A stretch of DNA of 64,000 nt from Globodera rostochiensis (taxonomy: Eukaryota > Nematoda > Chromadorea > Rhabditida > Heteroderidae). The translations under genes and the position numbers were made by a program. This document shows, in pieces, positions 33,946 through 45,637 of the stretch. The stretch's first letter is position 1, and each line of letters starts with the position of its first letter. Where the stretch lies: contig JAEVLN010000001.1 in assembly GCA_018350325.1 (NCBI GenBank), positions 2,221,501 to 2,285,500 of the forward strand. The letters run 5' to 3'. The notes beneath the pieces are model-generated. The model made no database searches, was not told the origin of the DNA, and saw only the letters and a list, made by a program, of their open reading frames with translations.

Positions 33946-34297
33946 ACTGGTTGGTTGAGGAAGAAGCATCCGGCAGAACGCCAAATTTAACAATTTTTCA
34001 AAGCGTGCACCCCCTGCTTTTTGTTTTTGTGTTGTTAAATTTTTTAAGCGGCGCGCTTTATGTATCTGCGTTGTAACCGGATGTTAAAGTCCCGGAATTT
34101 CGGGGGTCCCACTCCCCATTTTTCGCGATTAAACCCCCAAGGGGCTTTCGACGGAGATACAAAAAATCGACTTAAAAAAAGTTTGTAAATCGATTGAATG
34201 GCAAATTTTTAAAAGACGGAGAGAAAAAAAAAAAAAAATTGTAAGAAAATTACAAAATAAATAAATATCAACAAAAACAATGAAATTTCACAATGTT

Positions 34298-35937
34298 TTA
34301 GGCCATTTCCATCGGAGTCTCTGTGGCCATTTCTTCTTCCTTCAGCGCATTTGGATTGGACGGGACAGCGACACATTCGGCTGCCGACGACGAATGATGC
34401 GTAGACGACCCGACATTTTGCACCGTATTTGTCACAAGGAGCGCAATGTTCGAGTCAAATGTGCACTCACCGGCGATGATCGCATTCCGAACGGCCAGCA
34501 CAATGTTCTCAGCCCCGCCGATCCCAAAAAAAAACAACAACAAATTTTTAAAAAGAATTACTAAGTAGTCTTTAGGGCGTTCAAATTGAGTTTCAGTTCC
34601 TGGAAGTTCACCGGGCAACCGACCCGGACTCAGAATCGAGCAGTACTCAGGGATTTCGTAATTTTCGGTCTGGATAATCGAAAAGTTCCCGATTCCGACT
34701 CCCAAAGTTTTTAAGTAACGACGGAATTACCTTGAGCAATGAAAGAGCCCAAAAAAGCGCAACAATTTATTTGTAAAAAAATTGGCGGCTCACCAAATTG
34801 TGCCGTTCATGCCAACTGTTGTCTCAAATTTGAGCTGCTTGCTGAGCTCGGACAAAATTTTGCAGTCCGACGAGAGCAAACGGCGCGCATAGCTCAGCGA
34901 CACCGACAGAACGAGGCCGGGCGCTGAGATCAAGCCCATGCCACGGGCACGGCCCTCCGAGTCGACGCAGGACAACTGAAAATGAAGGGAAATCAAACAA
35001 AATTTAAGTCAAAATTGGAGAATTTTTGGTGAAACTTTATTATGTATTTTAAAATTATTAAAGTTAAACAAAAGAACCAACACCTCGGGTTCAAGCTGTT
35101 TGGAGGTCAGGACGATCAGCCCGTAGATGAGATCGCCCACTTTGACGTTCGGTCTGTTCCGTTTTGTGGCACCTTCAAAGGAAGTGAAGTTGAGCAGTGC
35201 CAAGTCGCTGGAGCCAATGTCAATCTTCAACCAACAAATTGGGGCGATTTTTTTTGATTAATTATTATATCGGACATTCGATCAATGGGAAAATCTTGAA
35301 GTTAGAGGCTAACAAGGGGTAAGAATTGGTGCCACTTTTACATTTTTTATCTATTTTCTTAACAAATTGCCATCAAAAATCAAAAAATTTCCCTGACAAA
35401 TCCCGGCATTTTTAGGTTACCGGAACTAAACCGGGATCACGCCGTCGGGATTTGTACGGGAACCCAGCCTCGTATTCCGGGTTTTAGGTGAAACCTGCCC
35501 CGGAATTTTAACGGGATCTCGGCTAAAAACGCGGGATCCGGGGCGGAGTTTCTAAACAGAAAAAAACACAAAAAAATATGGTCTGAAACCTTGAAGTAGT
35601 CACCGGCCTTCGATGTCACCATGCCAAGCACTCTGTCGCCAGAATGTGGAATATACCTGAAAAACAACAAAAAAATTGGGTACAAATTTATCAAATAACA
35701 AAGTTTTTGATTAAAAAATTGAGTCAAAAAAAAAAAACGATTTTCTACGCAAAAAAACCTTTTTGCCGAAGTGTTAAGCCACATTTTGTGCTCATTCTCG
35801 TGCAATACGCCTGCCAAAAGTGCGTACACTCCGTCCGACCGTTTTTCAAGCCCATGCCCAATCACTTTGGGCACTTGAGTGGCTACACAAATTGTACAAT
35901 CGGTGATAAAATCAGACGGAAGCACAATGCGCGACAT
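34298..35937 (-). CDS. exos-3: Exosome complex subunit EXOSC3/RRP40
   Basis: RNA-binding cap subunit of the RNA exosome with S1 and KH folds. Exon 1 (35937-35759) starts [11 protein letters not shown] and includes [20 protein letters not shown]. Exon 2 (35656-35590) reads [20 protein letters not shown]. Exon 3 (about 35226-35086) has [20 protein letters not shown] and [14 protein letters not shown]. Exon 4 (about 34978-34790) has [12 protein letters not shown] ... [13 protein letters not shown], where GMNG is the loop of the KH fold. The terminal exon (about 34515-34298) has [11 protein letters not shown] and an acidic, Glu-Thr-rich tail. Introns 1 and 2 keep frame. Inside the last exon a GTGAGT at the AGE codons could act as a donor, so the C-terminus is less certain. 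The order GD..VLG..., VKVGDLIYG and GMNG matches RRP40. Confidence 0.85.
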
Positions 35938-36473
35938 TTTTCTATTAAATCCTAAGCCTAGGCAAAGTTTTCGAGTTTCTTTTAAATTTAATTGCTTATT
36001 GTTTGCCAATTTTAATCCAATGTGTACAAAAGAATAAAGCGGATTTTCCGTATTTGGATTAGGAAATTAAAAAAGTCGAATAAATTCTGTCCGAATTTAT
36101 TCAGAGTCCGAATGAAAAATAAATTATTGGCTTAATGTTCAGAAATAATTCCTTGGCGAAATGTTTATTTTTATAATTTAAATTTTTTGACTAATTTCAA
36201 TAAAAACGTAAAATTCCAAAAAAAAAATTTTAACGGAGGCGCATGCCTGCCTATCGGCACCGCCGTAGCCCCCAAAATTGTGCAACTATTCTGTTCTCTT
36301 TTTAAAGGCTAAATATGGGTGAAATTTTAATCAAAACGTCATTTTTTTTTTGTCACAATTATCCATTTTATATAAAATTTTCAAACTTAAAATTTCTCCC
36401 GGTCCCGCGCGGGACTCCCGTTCGGGAGTTTAACGGGAGCGCGGGATGTTTAGCCCTTTTTTAATTCAGCTCT
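35938..36473. other. Intergenic region between divergent exos-3 and BDP1 genes
   Basis: About 540 bp of AT-rich DNA between two head-to-head genes; it probably contains both promoters. A short GC-rich motif (GGAGGCGCATGCC then CTATCGGCACCGCCG at about 36234-36270) also occurs near 19933, 37815 and 37938. A CGGGAGTTTAACGGGAG palindrome-like stretch lies at 36418-36440. I see no gene. Confidence 0.5.
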
Positions 36474-39400
36474 ATGAATAGACGACGCAAATTTCAAGCA
36501 ATTCCGAATGTGGCATCCGCCCAACATGCCACCCGAGCAGTACCAGCATCAACGCCAACTCCGTCAACAAATTCGGTGGCACCGAATGAAAATGCGCCGT
36601 TCCCGACTGGGCATTCGCCTCCCTCTTCTCCGCTGCAGTTGTTTGCCGAAACGGACCCGTCACTGTACTCGGCGGACCTCTCACAACAGCACCAAACTCA
36701 GCAACACCACCAACAGGTGCGAAAGATTGGCATAGTCTTGGGACAAATTTCAGGAGCTAACAAAACAAAATCAGAATTTATTCTGGAATAATTTTTGATT
36801 TAACGAGACATCCTCCAATTCGATGCAACCAATTGAAACTGTCCAAACTTCAAACCAACCCAATTTTGATTTTTGTTTCCTTTTTAATTTTTATGTCTTT
36901 TTGGACAGCTCGAAATGGCTTGTTCTGCTTAAAAATGTAGTTCTGGCACTCTATTCCTGAAACTTTTTAAAGTGGAGTGAGAAATTCCCAAAAATTTCAA
37001 TGCTTTGACGTCATTTCTTTTAAAAATAATTTTTTTTTTCTCATTTTTAGGAACATCAACAGCCTCCGCTGTTCAACCAACATGAGGAACATTCTCAACA
37101 AGTTGTCCTGTTGGACATTACTGCAACACAACCACCGCCACCGCCGCCGTTTAATGTTGACATTGAGAGCACTGAAAACAGAATAGACGACACTCAACAA
37201 CCACAGTTTGGGGGTACAAATTTGCACAAATTAAGCGATTAAAATGAGAAAAAAAAAAACCAAAATTTGATCGTTTTGAAAAGATTTTTAAAACTATGAA
37301 CCAGCGGTTCATAACCCCTAACAATAAAAGCATTTTCCCAATTTACTATATTACCAAATTTGTGATAATTTAGAAATGATGAATTTGCCGTGTTCATCTT
37401 CCGGCAACGCCACCACCCTCGTCGTCGTCGAGCCGAACCTCCAAATTCCGCCGCCAAGTGCCGGTGTCTCTTCTTCCGCTCTGTTTCAGGCAATTCCTTT
37501 AAACTTTAAATCTCAGCAACACATGTCGGCACCGCTGACCTCCTTGAACTTGAACCCTAAAAGGTACAACAACAACAACACAAACTGGGCATGTACCTTT
37601 TGTACAGGCCCGTAGCCAGGAATTTTTTTCGGGGGGGGCAGTTCTTAGGGGTGTATTTTTTCCTTTTTATTGCATTTTTGTTAAGCAATTTTTCCAAAAA
37701 ATGTTCGTTTTTAGGGGGTTTGTTTTCCGTTTTTACTCTATTTTTGTTAAGAAATTTTCAAAAATGCAAATTCTTTTCACGTATTTTGCTTTACCGTTTG
37801 GGGGGGGGGGTCGGCGGTGCCGATAGGCGCCGCCGAGAAAATTTCGAGTTTTTGACTCGATTGTTAAGAGATTTTCAACCAAAAAATTAAAAAACGGCCC
37901 TTTTTTTGAAGTTTTTTAGGAATGGGAAGGGTCGGCGGTGCCGATAGGCGCCGCCGGGAAAAATTTTTGAATTTTTGATTGGAATTTGTTAAGAAAATTA
38001 GTCAAAAAATTGTAAAAGTGCAAAACAATAGGGTCCCCCCTCTTGTTTTTTTTTTCTCAAATTTCATTTCGGGGGGGGGCATGCCCCCCCCCCTGCCCCC
38101 CCCCCCTGGCTACGGGCCTGCTTTTGTATAAGTCCCACTTTTTTTTTGGCATGCACTCTTGATTCAATAAAATTGTCCTAACCAATATTCCGTCAAGGTG
38201 GGCACGGGAGGTGGACTCAAAATTCGGAAAAAACCGACAAAAAGCTCTCCTCCAACTTTCTTTAAAATCATTATTTTTCAGAAAGAAAAGCGTAAGGCCC
38301 CGCCGCCCAAGGACAAGTTGGTGGACACGAAGAAGTTCACCATGTCCGATCTGGTCAAGTGGAAGCCGAAGACGGAGAACACGTTGAAGAAAAAGTGGGC
38401 CGAGCGGCGCAAGCAGCTCAAGGACGACGAGACGCCCAACCGGGAGACGCTGGCGGAGGAAGAAGCGTTGACGGCTGACAACGACGGCACCACGACGAGG
38501 GCCGAAGAGCGAGCAGTAGCAGCAGCTGCTGCAACACAACAGTCGAGCAGTACAACCACTGGACCACGGGTTGGTTGGTGATATTTCCGTTGTTCATAAA
38601 TTGTTGCAAAAAAAGAACAAATTTGCATTTTAAAAGCGTCATTTTTTTTCAAACTGATTAATTGATTACGTGTTTAGGTGATGATCAATGAACGCGGTGA
38701 AATGGTTGTAGATGAACAGTCGCTGGTGGTGATGGAGAATCCCGAGCAGAACAACACGCTGGAGACGGTGAACGATGTGAGTGGGTGGGTGGGTGAAAAA
38801 TGTGTTAAAATTCAGCAAATTTTTTGGAGGAAATTTTGTTTTTTTCGGGTAGGGGTAGGGGGGAAACTTCGGGGTATGAGCCTGGACTAAATTTAGTCTC
38901 ATTTGGGGTTTATTATATTATTATTAATTTTCTAACTCATTTTATGACTTTATTTTTTGTAAATTTTAGGACCTTTTGCCCCGACGGATCACCAGTTTGA
39001 GCTTTCGTCGTAAAGCCCATCGCAGTTCCGTGTGGAGTGTGCTGGAGACCGACCTTTTCTATGGTCAGGGGACATCATTTTTTTAAATTTTTATTTTGTT
39101 GTAATTTTTTTTAAAATTTATTTTTTTCAGAGGTTTTGTCCGCCACGGGCACTGACTTTGGCCTGATGCACGAGTTCATCCCCACGCGGACGCGGGTGGA
39201 GCTGAAGAACAAGTTCAACCGGGAGGAGCGGTCCAACGCCAGGCGACTTAACGAGGTGTTTGTTTAAAGAAAATTTAGGGGGGGGGGTAATTAAAACAAA
39301 CAAAAAACAGATAAGGTAGGGGGGGGGTGTACTGTTCTGTTGGCTAAATTCCGATTTTTAGTGATGGTAGGGCGCGCCGTGGGGGGGGGAGTGTTTCATG

Positions 39401-39582
39401 CTTTTTCTTTTTTTCGAATTAACAAAATTTGTTAAATAATACATTTTTTGCGCGCTTTTGCATTTTATTAATCAACTTTTGTTTTTGTCCCCTTTTAACA
39501 GGCTCTTCGACATCCGACCATGCTGGACGAACGGCTTCGTCAGCGCGTGGAACGAATGTTGGAACAGATGGCGGACCAGTGA
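36474..39582 (+). CDS. bdp1: TFIIIB subunit BDP1 (B'') homologue
   Basis: Part of TFIIIB, which recruits RNA polymerase III. Exons: 36474-36716, 37051-37213, 37374-37563, 38282-38569, 38678-38776, 38970-39063, 39131-39255 and 39502-39582 (TGA). The N-terminus is low-complexity with Gln, Pro and Ser. Exon 4 has KFTMSDLVKWKPKTENTLKK. The SANT/Myb domain spans exons 6-8: SSVWSVLETDLFYE, VLSATGTDFGLMHEFIPTRT, RVELKNKFNREERSNARRLN and EALRHPTMLDERLRQRVE. The motif FIPTRTR...LKNKFNREER is characteristic of BDP1. Intron phases agree at every junction except exon 3 to 4: exon 3 as drawn ends phase 2 and exon 4 opens phase 0, so a small exon or a different splice site is missing there. That intron holds a hAT-like MITE (37605-38120). 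Confidence 0.82.
37605..38120. mobile_element. 516-bp hAT-like MITE in BDP1 intron 3
   Basis: The ends are perfect 16-bp inverted repeats, CAGGCCCGTAGCCAGG at 37605-37620 and CCTGGCTACGGGCCTG at 38105-38120. They are flanked by a perfect 8-bp duplication, CTTTTGTA, at 37597-37604 and 38121-38128. An 8-bp duplication and a CAGG-type end fit the hAT superfamily. There is no transposase frame, so it is non-autonomous. The interior has long G and C runs and two copies of a GGCGGTGCCGATAGGCGCC motif. Confidence 0.85.
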
Positions 39583-39892
39583 ACAGGACGCAATTTCGGG
39601 GGCTGTTTGGTGGCCTTCGAGGATAACAAAAATATGTTTTTGATGAAGCCTTTAAAATTTTTGTAGAAACAAACGTGTAAAGAGCCAGCCCCATTGTCGG
39701 CCATTTCCATTTCATTTTTTAAATTTTACGGTTTTTAAATAAACAACAATTTGATCCTCAATCAAATTTTTTCTTAGCGCGATTCAAAAAAAAATGGGCC
39801 CAGAACACGCGGTCATCAAGAAGTTCAGCTTGTTCGGCTGGCTTCTAAACACACACATTTGAAGAGAGCTGCTTGCGATTGGTGCCAAATTT

Positions 39893-40070
39893 AGTTGGGG
39901 TTGGTCTCCGTGCCTGAACCCCGACATTTTCAAGTCGAGGGTTTTCGTCCCCGACTTTTTTGAATTTTCGGAGTTTTGCAGGGGAAACACCACGACTCCC
40001 GACTTTTTTAGTCGGGGACGAAAACCCTGACTTATTCCGCCCCCCGAGGGGTCGGGGGCCAACCCTAGGG
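39893..40070. mobile_element. GC-rich inverted-repeat element (TAGGG family)
   Basis: Runs from TTGGGGTTGGTCTCCG to GGGGGCCAACCCTA with repeated CCCCGACTTTTT and GTCGGGGACGAAAACCC blocks inside. This is the same organisation as the element at 9580 and as 44890-45032. The target-site duplication is not clear. The rest of 39583-40639 shows no gene. Confidence 0.6.
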
Positions 40071-40639
40071 TTTGGCGGTGCCAAAAACAGTTATGGCACT
40101 TTAAACGTCGCTGGCGTCGTCCAACCGATCCCCAATTGCCGGGGACGACGACGACGGCACATTTTATGGCGACGGCGGTGGTGCCCATTTTATGAAGAAA
40201 TTTTTTTGTCATTGAAAAAAGCAACAAATGTTACACATTAATTATTATATTTAATAACCTTCCAAAATGTGTTACTTTTTACGTGCTTTAAAAAATGTTT
40301 TTTGGGACTGTGAAAGTATTTCAAAAATCGGGACTCGTCAAATGCTCTCTAAACAACACACAATGCCTCGGGCGCTTTTTCTTTTTTTCTGATCAACAAA
40401 TTCCGTCCGTCCGTCCGATCGGTGCCCCCATTCAGCGGGCGGTTGGCTGTGCTTGTGGCTAAAAAGGTAAGAATTTAGCCAAAACACGGCCGAAACTTGA
40501 CGCCAAGCTTTTGGTAAGAATTTTCACGGGATCCCGTGGGTGGGGCTTGAATTCGGGATCCCGACTTGGGAAATTGCTGGGTTTTGTGAATTTTAAGTTG
40601 ATGAAATCTTTTGGAAATGATTTTTTGAAAAGAATTTAG

Positions 40640-42767
40640 TCAAAACATGGAATGAACGCCAAGCTCCTCGACCTGTACCTGTTGTTGTTGCGGTGCGGCA
40701 TTGACCGGAGGCATTTGTTGCTGGTAGTCGGCCGCCTCCTCCGGGAACTCCAGCTCCCAAATGCGCTTCAAGTGCTTGCCCTTCACGTCGCGAGGTGTGC
40801 CGAAGTTGGTCATCAGCTGTTGAGGGATGGGACGTGATAATGAGTTGGGGTACTGCTTGAACTTGAGGACTATAAGACAAATTGGATCCATAGAGGGATA
40901 CACACATTGAATTTGAGGGATACGTACTGCTTGAATTTTAGGGATACGTACTGCTTGATTTCGAGGGGCATGTACTGCTTGATTTTGAGGGATACGTACT
41001 GCTTGAATTTGAGCGATACGTACTGCTTGAATTTTAGGAATACGTACTGCTTGATTTCGAGGGGCATGTACTGCTTGAATTTGAGGGATACGTACTGCTT
41101 GAATTTGAGGGAGGGACACAGATAATCCGCCTGTGTAAGGGTGGGTGGTGGAGGATTTGGTGCAGGATTCTGCAATGAATCGAGTTTCCTTTTTGGTTTA
41201 ATCAAAGCTTAAACACAAATAGGCAGTCCATTGTTAAAAACTGGACAAGGACTTTTGTTGGCACACACGGAAAATAAATGAATGGCACACACAAACGAAA
41301 ATTGTGGTGTTGAGCGGTGTTGGCACCTTTTGCGAGTCGAACTTGTTGGTGCCGGACTGGAGACGAACTTCGGTGTCCGGCATGCCGAGCGGGGACAGCA
41401 CACACCAGCGCCGTCTGTTGCTGTCGTAGTCCGCAAACTCAACCCGTGTCTGCGTGTTCCTGGGCGTGCCGAAGCCCGTTTTGCCCTGTCCAGAGTCAAA
41501 ATGGCACATAAAGCCGCAACAAACAAAACGAAAAAACAAAAAAAAATCAAAACAACAAATTATATATTGGCATTATTTACCCACACTTCAAAAGGACAGT
41601 TACAATAGGCTGTCTACGGGCTCGAGACTGGAGAGAGCCCGGACTGACTTTGGGGGTCGATCAAGATTTTGATCGAGAATCTCGAGATCAAGATCACAAA
41701 AAAATTATTGAAAATTCTCGGTAAAATTTCGTCAATCAAATTTTGATCGAAAACCTCAATCGTCCGGGTTCTACTCGAGATTCGTGAAGCTCCAAAACAA
41801 TCCTCTTTTTTTGTTTGAATTATACCCAAGGCATACTGTACTCGATTCTTGGCATCCTCCACTTATTTGTTAGCCAAAAAATAAAACGAAAACTGATTGG
41901 AGAGGAAATTTCTTTTATTTTTGGAGGAACGGAAATTTTCTTAGTTTTTCCACGAATTTTGGGGAAAATTCTCTTATTTTCTTTTTTTTTACATTAATTC
42001 CCTTCAAATTGAGGGAAAGAAAATTTTCCCGGAAAATTCCCCGGCGAAATTTTGCGGGAAAATTCCCTCGCTCTTTTTGTTACGGGCCTCAGGGCAATTA
42101 TTCCCCAAATGTAAGCGATTTGGACAATGGACGCTTTGTCCTGTCGGCATTTTGTCCGGTGCGCCCATTTGTCACCCGCCCGCCGTCGTGACCAAAACAA
42201 CGACAACAACTTGCCTTCTGCGAGTCGAACTGGTTGGTGCCGTTTTGGAGAGGGCAAATGCCTGCAACAACAACCAAAAACATTTTTCAGACGCCCAGTT
42301 TTCGAAGAATAGAAAAAAAATTGCGCAAAAAATTCGTAAAATTATTTTTCTCATTTTTTGAAGTACAAAAAAACGACAAAATGACGATTTGGCACTTACC
42401 GTCGGTGGCTCTGAGCTGGGCCAACGTGAATTTGCCGTTTTTGGTGCGACGGTCGTTGCCCTCCGCCTGCCCGACATCGACATTGGCCACAACAATTTTA
42501 AGCGCGCTTGGGTCTACAAAATGTTTCGAATTTTAAAAATTTGATTTTTTTATAAAAGCCTGGAGCAAAATTTAGGGATTTTCCGATCCAAGAGACTGCT
42601 TGAAGTTCCGGAAGAATCAATCATTTTAAAAATTTTGTTTCACAAATTTTGAATGTTAGCCAAATTGTGCCTTGGGGCTGTTGCTCTTCCTCAACGGGCT
42701 GCTCTTGTTGCTGCCGTTGTTGCTGCTGCTGCTGTTTTGCTTGTGGCGGAGGCGGTGGCGGCGGCAT
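40640..42767 (-). CDS. Short calponin-like-repeat (CLIK) protein
   Basis: Likely actin-binding muscle protein. Blocks on the minus strand: start ATG at 42767 with MPPPPPPPQAKQQQQQQRQ (to about 42640); VVANVDVGQAEGNDRRTKNG, then KFTLAQLRATDG (about 42512-42400); ICPLQNGTNQFDSQK (about 42258-42213); GKTGFGTPRNTQTRVEFADY and VRLQSGTNKFDSQK (about 41490-41331); and LMTNFGTPRDVKGKHLKRIW with a Gln-rich tail ending VEELGVHSMF (40818-40640). Two full calponin-like repeats are formed, each split by an intron between DSQK and xGFGTPR. The donor after the first DSQK reads AAG/GCAAGT, a GC-AG intron. The last exon is closely related to the last exon of the UNC-87 homologue at 46183, so the two genes are tandem paralogues. 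The 4-kb gap between them is repeat-rich. Confidence 0.72.
40895..41115. repeat. Tandem repeat of about 30 bp in an intron of the short CLIK gene
   Basis: Units of GGGATACGTACTGCTTGA followed by ATTTGA or TTTCGA, with GGGGCATGTACTGCTTGA variants, about seven copies. On the minus strand this opens frames (KFKQYVSL, EIKQYMPL), but the repeat lies between the donor after DSQK (41330) and the acceptor at 40819. It is therefore intronic. Confidence 0.75.
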
Positions 42768-43134
42768 TTTGTTCGTTTTTGGCACTAAAAAAGTACGGGT
42801 TTTGGCGAAATGTGTCCTCTGTCTGCTTAATGGGGGGGGGGACAAAAGCGGCGGCGTTTCGTCTTTTGTACGTCTAATAGGATGTGACGACGGCCTATTA
42901 CAAATTTTCACCGGAATGCGAATTGGACGGGGACATGGGGGGGGGAGGAGGTTATCGATATTTTCCGCGAGAAGCCGGGCCAAGCAAGCCTTGTCAACAA
43001 CACCGGGGGGGGGAGATGTCGGGTGGGGGGGGGACTTGGTTGGAGAGTGCGAAGGATGGGTGAGCTAACTTGGCCAAACACTGAATGGCGGGAGGGGGGG
43101 GGGATGGATTGGGTTGTGTTCTGTTGGGGGGGGG

Positions 43135-43265
43135 GGGAGCTTCTTGGATATCCTCTCCCAAGCCCCCCCCCCCGGGGGGGCTTCTTGGATATCCTCTCCC
43201 AAGCCCCCCCCCCCGGGGGGAGCTTCTTGGATATCCCCTCCCAAGCCCCCCCCCCCCCCCCCGGG
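43135..43265. repeat. Tandem repeat of poly-C/poly-G with GGATATC core, three units
   Basis: Units have GGAGCTTCTTGGATATCC, then TCTCCCAAGC, then runs of 8-17 C followed by 6-7 G. The whole stretch 42800-44060 is unusually rich in long G and C runs. Frames there encode only Pro, Gly and Ser repeats. I see no supported gene in 42768-46182. Confidence 0.8.
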
Positions 43266-44889
43266 GGGATGGTGGTGGTGTTCCGCCCTCCTCCACCCAC
43301 TTTTGTTTATATTCTGCTCGCGCTTTAGGCCTCCCCCCTCCCCCTCTTTTTGCTCCCCCGTCCTTTGTTCTTCCGAAGGAGGCAGAGTGATCACTTCCTC
43401 CCCCTCATCCCGAGGAGGGGGAGTTTCTGCACTCTGTCGAGAATGGGGAATGGCGGGAGCATCTGAGGGGGGTGGAGGAGTTACGAGGACTGGGGGCGGC
43501 AGATTTCCCCACCCCACCCCCCCCCCCCTCCCCACCCCCCCCCATCCTCCCCCGAGGGGTGGAGTTAGGAGGGCGGCAGCTTTACCCCCCTCCCCCCCCC
43601 AATCCATCACTTACACCCGCTCCCACCGCCGTCAAATTGCGATCAGCGCTGCTTGAAGAAGCGCCCATCAGCCAAGCCGTCCCTTCCCTTCCGTCTGCCC
43701 CTGGCCCCTCCCCCCAACCCACCAAAGTCCAAGCGCCAAGCCGAATGTTCAAGAAAGCGCTTCTTCTTCTTCCTCATCTGCTTCTTCGGACCCCCAATTT
43801 GTGTGTTTTTTGCTTCTTCTGTTTTCTTCCGCCCCCCCGTCCCCCCCCCATCAATTGGCGCCTGTCCCCCCCCCCCCCAAGCGGTTGCTTTTGCCTTCGC
43901 TTGGGTTGGGATGTTGTTGTTCGACTCGACTTTGTGCTGCTGCCCGGCCTCAACAACAACAAAAGTGTTTGGGGAGAGACCAATCCGTCCGTCCGTCCGT
44001 CCGGAAGATGATGACAATAATAGGCGATGGATGTGATGCATGGACGGTGCCGAAGGGGGAGCAATTAGCGGAATGAAGAAGCTTTACTAAACACAGCCGG
44101 CAGCATCAATGGGTTGAGGGCTTTTCCCCTCCGGGGAAACCCCTCTTTTGTTGATCAGCTTTTGAGCTTTTTATTGTCCGTTTCATTGTTGTGAAAGGGT
44201 TCGAGAGATTGGCTTGGCTTCTGATCGGATCGGCCCGGAGGGTACGGGCGGACAAATAAAATAAATAAAACAGATGGAATGCCTTCGGGGGAAATAAATT
44301 TGGGACAGGCTGCCGCCTTTGAACTTTGCAACATTTCGCCTCCGGCGACGGGTAGGTACAAATTATTTTTTTGAAAAAAACATTTTAAAAAATGTTTTGT
44401 TACTGATTGGAAACACTTACAAATTAGTACAGCTTTAAAAGATTTACCAATTGAACAATTTTGAACAAAGCCCCCCCCCCCGGCTTTGTTTATTTTATCA
44501 TGGAACCCTGAGGGCAGTTTTGAACCGATCACACAATGCAAAATCAAGCCGCTTTCTGTAAATTGTGGCATCAAAAAATGTGTGCATTGATCATCGATCG
44601 ATCGATCGAGGGTTGTCGATTCCTGGGATCGGTTTGATCGGGGCGGAACCGACAACCCTACACATCAAAATGCCGCGGCATGAAAGCTCAAAACTTTGAA
44701 TCAAAAAGCTGTTCCCCTTTTGAACAAATGGAAGTCAATCACAATAGTAACAATCCGATCAGTAGCATCAGCTTCTGTCTCTGGCCAAACGCGTTTTACT
44801 CTGCTGATCAGCCCCCCCCCCTCCATTCACCGACAATCGGTGGAGCATTATGGCTCAGAAAGAAAGCGCAAAAAGTTTGTTTGTTTAAC

Positions 44890-45032
44890 TAGGGATTAGC
44901 CCCGACCCCTCGGGGGCGGAAAAAGTCGGGGAACGGGGGTTTTTCCCAGCAAAACCCCCGAAAATTCAAAAAAGTCGGGGACGAAAATCCCGACTAAAAA
45001 AAGCCCGGGTTCAGGGACGGAGCTCAACCCTA
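44890..45032. mobile_element. 143-bp GC-rich MITE-like element (TAGGG family)
   Basis: Ends TAGGGATTAGCCCCGACC and GGAGCTCAACCCTA are imperfect inverted repeats. The flanks TGTTTAAC (44882-44889) and GTTTTAAC (45033-45040) agree at 6 of 8 positions, fitting an aged 8-bp duplication. The interior has the CCCCTCGGGGGCGG and GTCGGGGACGAAAA blocks shared with 39893 and 9580. Confidence 0.65.
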
Positions 45033-45428
45033 GTTTTAACGGTGATGAATTTTATTTGAAAATGTAGCTTTTTTACTTACCTAAATAAATTTAATTTTAA
45101 AATATTTAAATTATCAATTCTACAAAAGCCTCGAGGGTGGGTTTTTTGCGCCTAGCCTAATGTTTCCCCGAACACTACGCCATTTTTCGAAAATTGGTTA
45201 AGAAAAAATGCTATTAAAACTAAATTGCGATCCTTTTATATTCGTGTAATGCCGATGCCCGTGCATTTAGTCCGATTAATAGCTGCGCACTTGCCCCCCG
45301 GGGACGGTACCCAACTCGTTACTTTTCTCTTTATTCACCAATCACGTCATTTTGGGCAAGAGTATTTTTGAGTCCCCCCCCCCCCCCCCCCTCCCCGATC
45401 CGGTCGACAAAAACGCATACATCCAAAT

Positions 45429-45637
45429 CAGGGATGTAACCGGGATGCCGGATTCTGGGTGCCGGATTTAGGATGCCGGATTCTGGATGCCGGATTCTGG
45501 ATGCCGGATTTAGATGCCGGATTCAGGATGCCGGATTCTGGATGCCGGATTCAGGATGCCGGATTCTGGATGCCGGATTCAGGATGCCGGATTCTGGATG
45601 CCATCTTGACTTTTTTTGGCGTCCGGTTACATCCCTG
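45429..45637. mobile_element. 209-bp hAT-like MITE with an internal minisatellite
   Basis: Perfect 15-bp inverted ends, CAGGGATGTAACCGG and CCGGTTACATCCCTG. The flanks ATCCAAAT (45421-45428) and ATACAAAT (45638-45645) match at 7 of 8 positions. The interior is about eleven units of GGATGCCGGATTCT or GGATGCCGGATTCA. A partial relative ending GGGTTACATCCCTGG lies near 56610-56626. Confidence 0.8.

Noticed and set aside
40870..41205. Repeat protein with KFKQYVSL and IQAVRIPQ units
   Set aside because: The repeats lie between well-supported splice sites of the short CLIK gene and are intronic.
42908..43610. Pro/Gly-rich proteins on both strands
   Set aside because: They come from long C and G runs with no conserved residues or splice pattern.
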